Source: Dictyobacter formicarum (lineage in GTDB: Bacteria; Chloroflexota; Ktedonobacteria; Ktedonobacterales; Ktedonobacteraceae). Taken from it: 64,000 nt of DNA. Where the stretch lies: assembly GCF_016587435.1 (NCBI RefSeq), contig NZ_BNJJ01000013.1:219904-283903 (forward strand), read 5' to 3'. Both the position numbers and the translations under genes were made by a program. Positions 63,797 to 64,000 of the stretch are shown in pieces. A model generated the notes under the pieces. The model was not told the DNA's origin, did not search any database, and worked only from the letters and a program-made list of their open reading frames with translations. Position 1 is the stretch's first letter; each line of letters begins with the position of its first letter.

Positions 63797-64000
63797 TTAT
63801 TGCGCATCCTTCCTCGGACGCGTCAATTCGCGTGATGTTTGCATGACCGACATTACACAGCGCACCACCAGCACAATACTGATCACCAATAGCAGCGCCA
63901 GTAGGGCGATAATGACCAGCTTCGTGCTGCGGTTCACCACTACGGTCAGCAGTACAACCAGTGCCAGTAAAGCGGCAAAAACGATATTATTCAAACCAAA
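63797..64000 (-). CDS. Partial small membrane protein (5' end cut by the window)
   Basis: The frame is open through the right edge, so the start codon may lie outside. At least 65 residues are seen, with two hydrophobic segments (FAALLALVVLLTVVV and LVIIALLALLLVISIVLVV) and a basic C-terminus (ELTRPRKDAQ). A TTG near 63994 could serve as start. No family is recognised. Confidence 0.5.
   Translation of the reverse strand, partial: FGLNNIVFAALLALVVLLTVVVNRSTKLVIIALLALLLVISIVLVVRCVMSVMQTSRELTRPRKDAQ

Overview
The window looks like a chromosomal segment of a Ktedonobacteria-type member of the Chloroflexota. This is inferred from gene content, not from a marker-gene comparison. The signs are several Hanks-type Ser/Thr kinases with varied extra domains, a bacterial translin, a menaquinone-type MenA, roughly 50% G+C, dense intergenic palindromes and many small clade-specific unknown proteins. 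No prophage, transposase, CRISPR array or rRNA operon is visible.

Layout. 1-3.3 kb: two adjacent membrane-anchored Ser/Thr kinases (the first cut by the window edge). 3.6-9.8 kb: a frameshifted SUI1/YciH gene, a VOC protein, unknown proteins, a translin, MenA and a MOSC protein. 9.9-12 kb: tatD and a CysS/MshC-type ligase, overlapping. 12-12.5 kb: a palindromic element followed by a 54-bp tandem repeat. 12.5-16.2 kb: an MFS exporter with an extracytoplasmic tail, then a secreted protein. 16.2-20 kb: a PH-like membrane protein, an APC permease and an acetamidase/formamidase. 20-24.5 kb: radC facing lon-hsp20. 24.7-30.5 kb: small unknown genes with long non-coding stretches and a repeat island. 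30.5-33.3 kb: a GH63-type glycosidase. 33.5-37.3 kb: elongator tRNA-Met, an XRE-TPR regulator, three tandem initiator tRNAs and rsgA with a small upstream ORF. 37.5-39.7 kb: selA and a PemK/MazF-like toxin with its putative partner. 39.9-46.3 kb: the translation/transcription block tRNA-Tyr, tRNA-Thr, tuf, rpmG, secE, nusG, rplK, rplA, an L10-type leader, rplJ, rplL and rpsO, followed by pnp and a family-4 uracil-DNA glycosylase. 50-64 kb: GtrA, an L,D-transpeptidase, a class A PBP, rsmA, a zinc-ribbon/kinase/TPR protein, a PRC-barrel protein, a prolyl oligopeptidase, an alpha/beta hydrolase and a partial small membrane protein.

The most unusual signal is not a protein. Ten very long, nearly perfect palindromes (22-33 bp arms, centres of 0-14 nt) lie between genes, nearly all just 3' of a gene. 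Five of them (near 12.0, 37.4, 44.35, 49.9 and 60.8 kb) share a modular architecture: a GC-rich lead hairpin, a palindrome whose apex is GCGC-rich, and in three cases a conserved tail around GAGCGCT and CGTCAGGGGCCGAAGGCAC. Arm sequences differ strongly between copies, yet in each copy the two arms match. This suggests a dispersed element family whose pairing is maintained.

Other points of interest are a single-base frameshift in the A-run of yciH, a transporter plus secreted-protein pair that recalls mycobacterial lipid export, an RGG-type tail on PNPase, a clamp-binding-like C-terminus on the uracil-DNA glycosylase, and a 41-codon ORF with a strong ribosome site ahead of rsgA.
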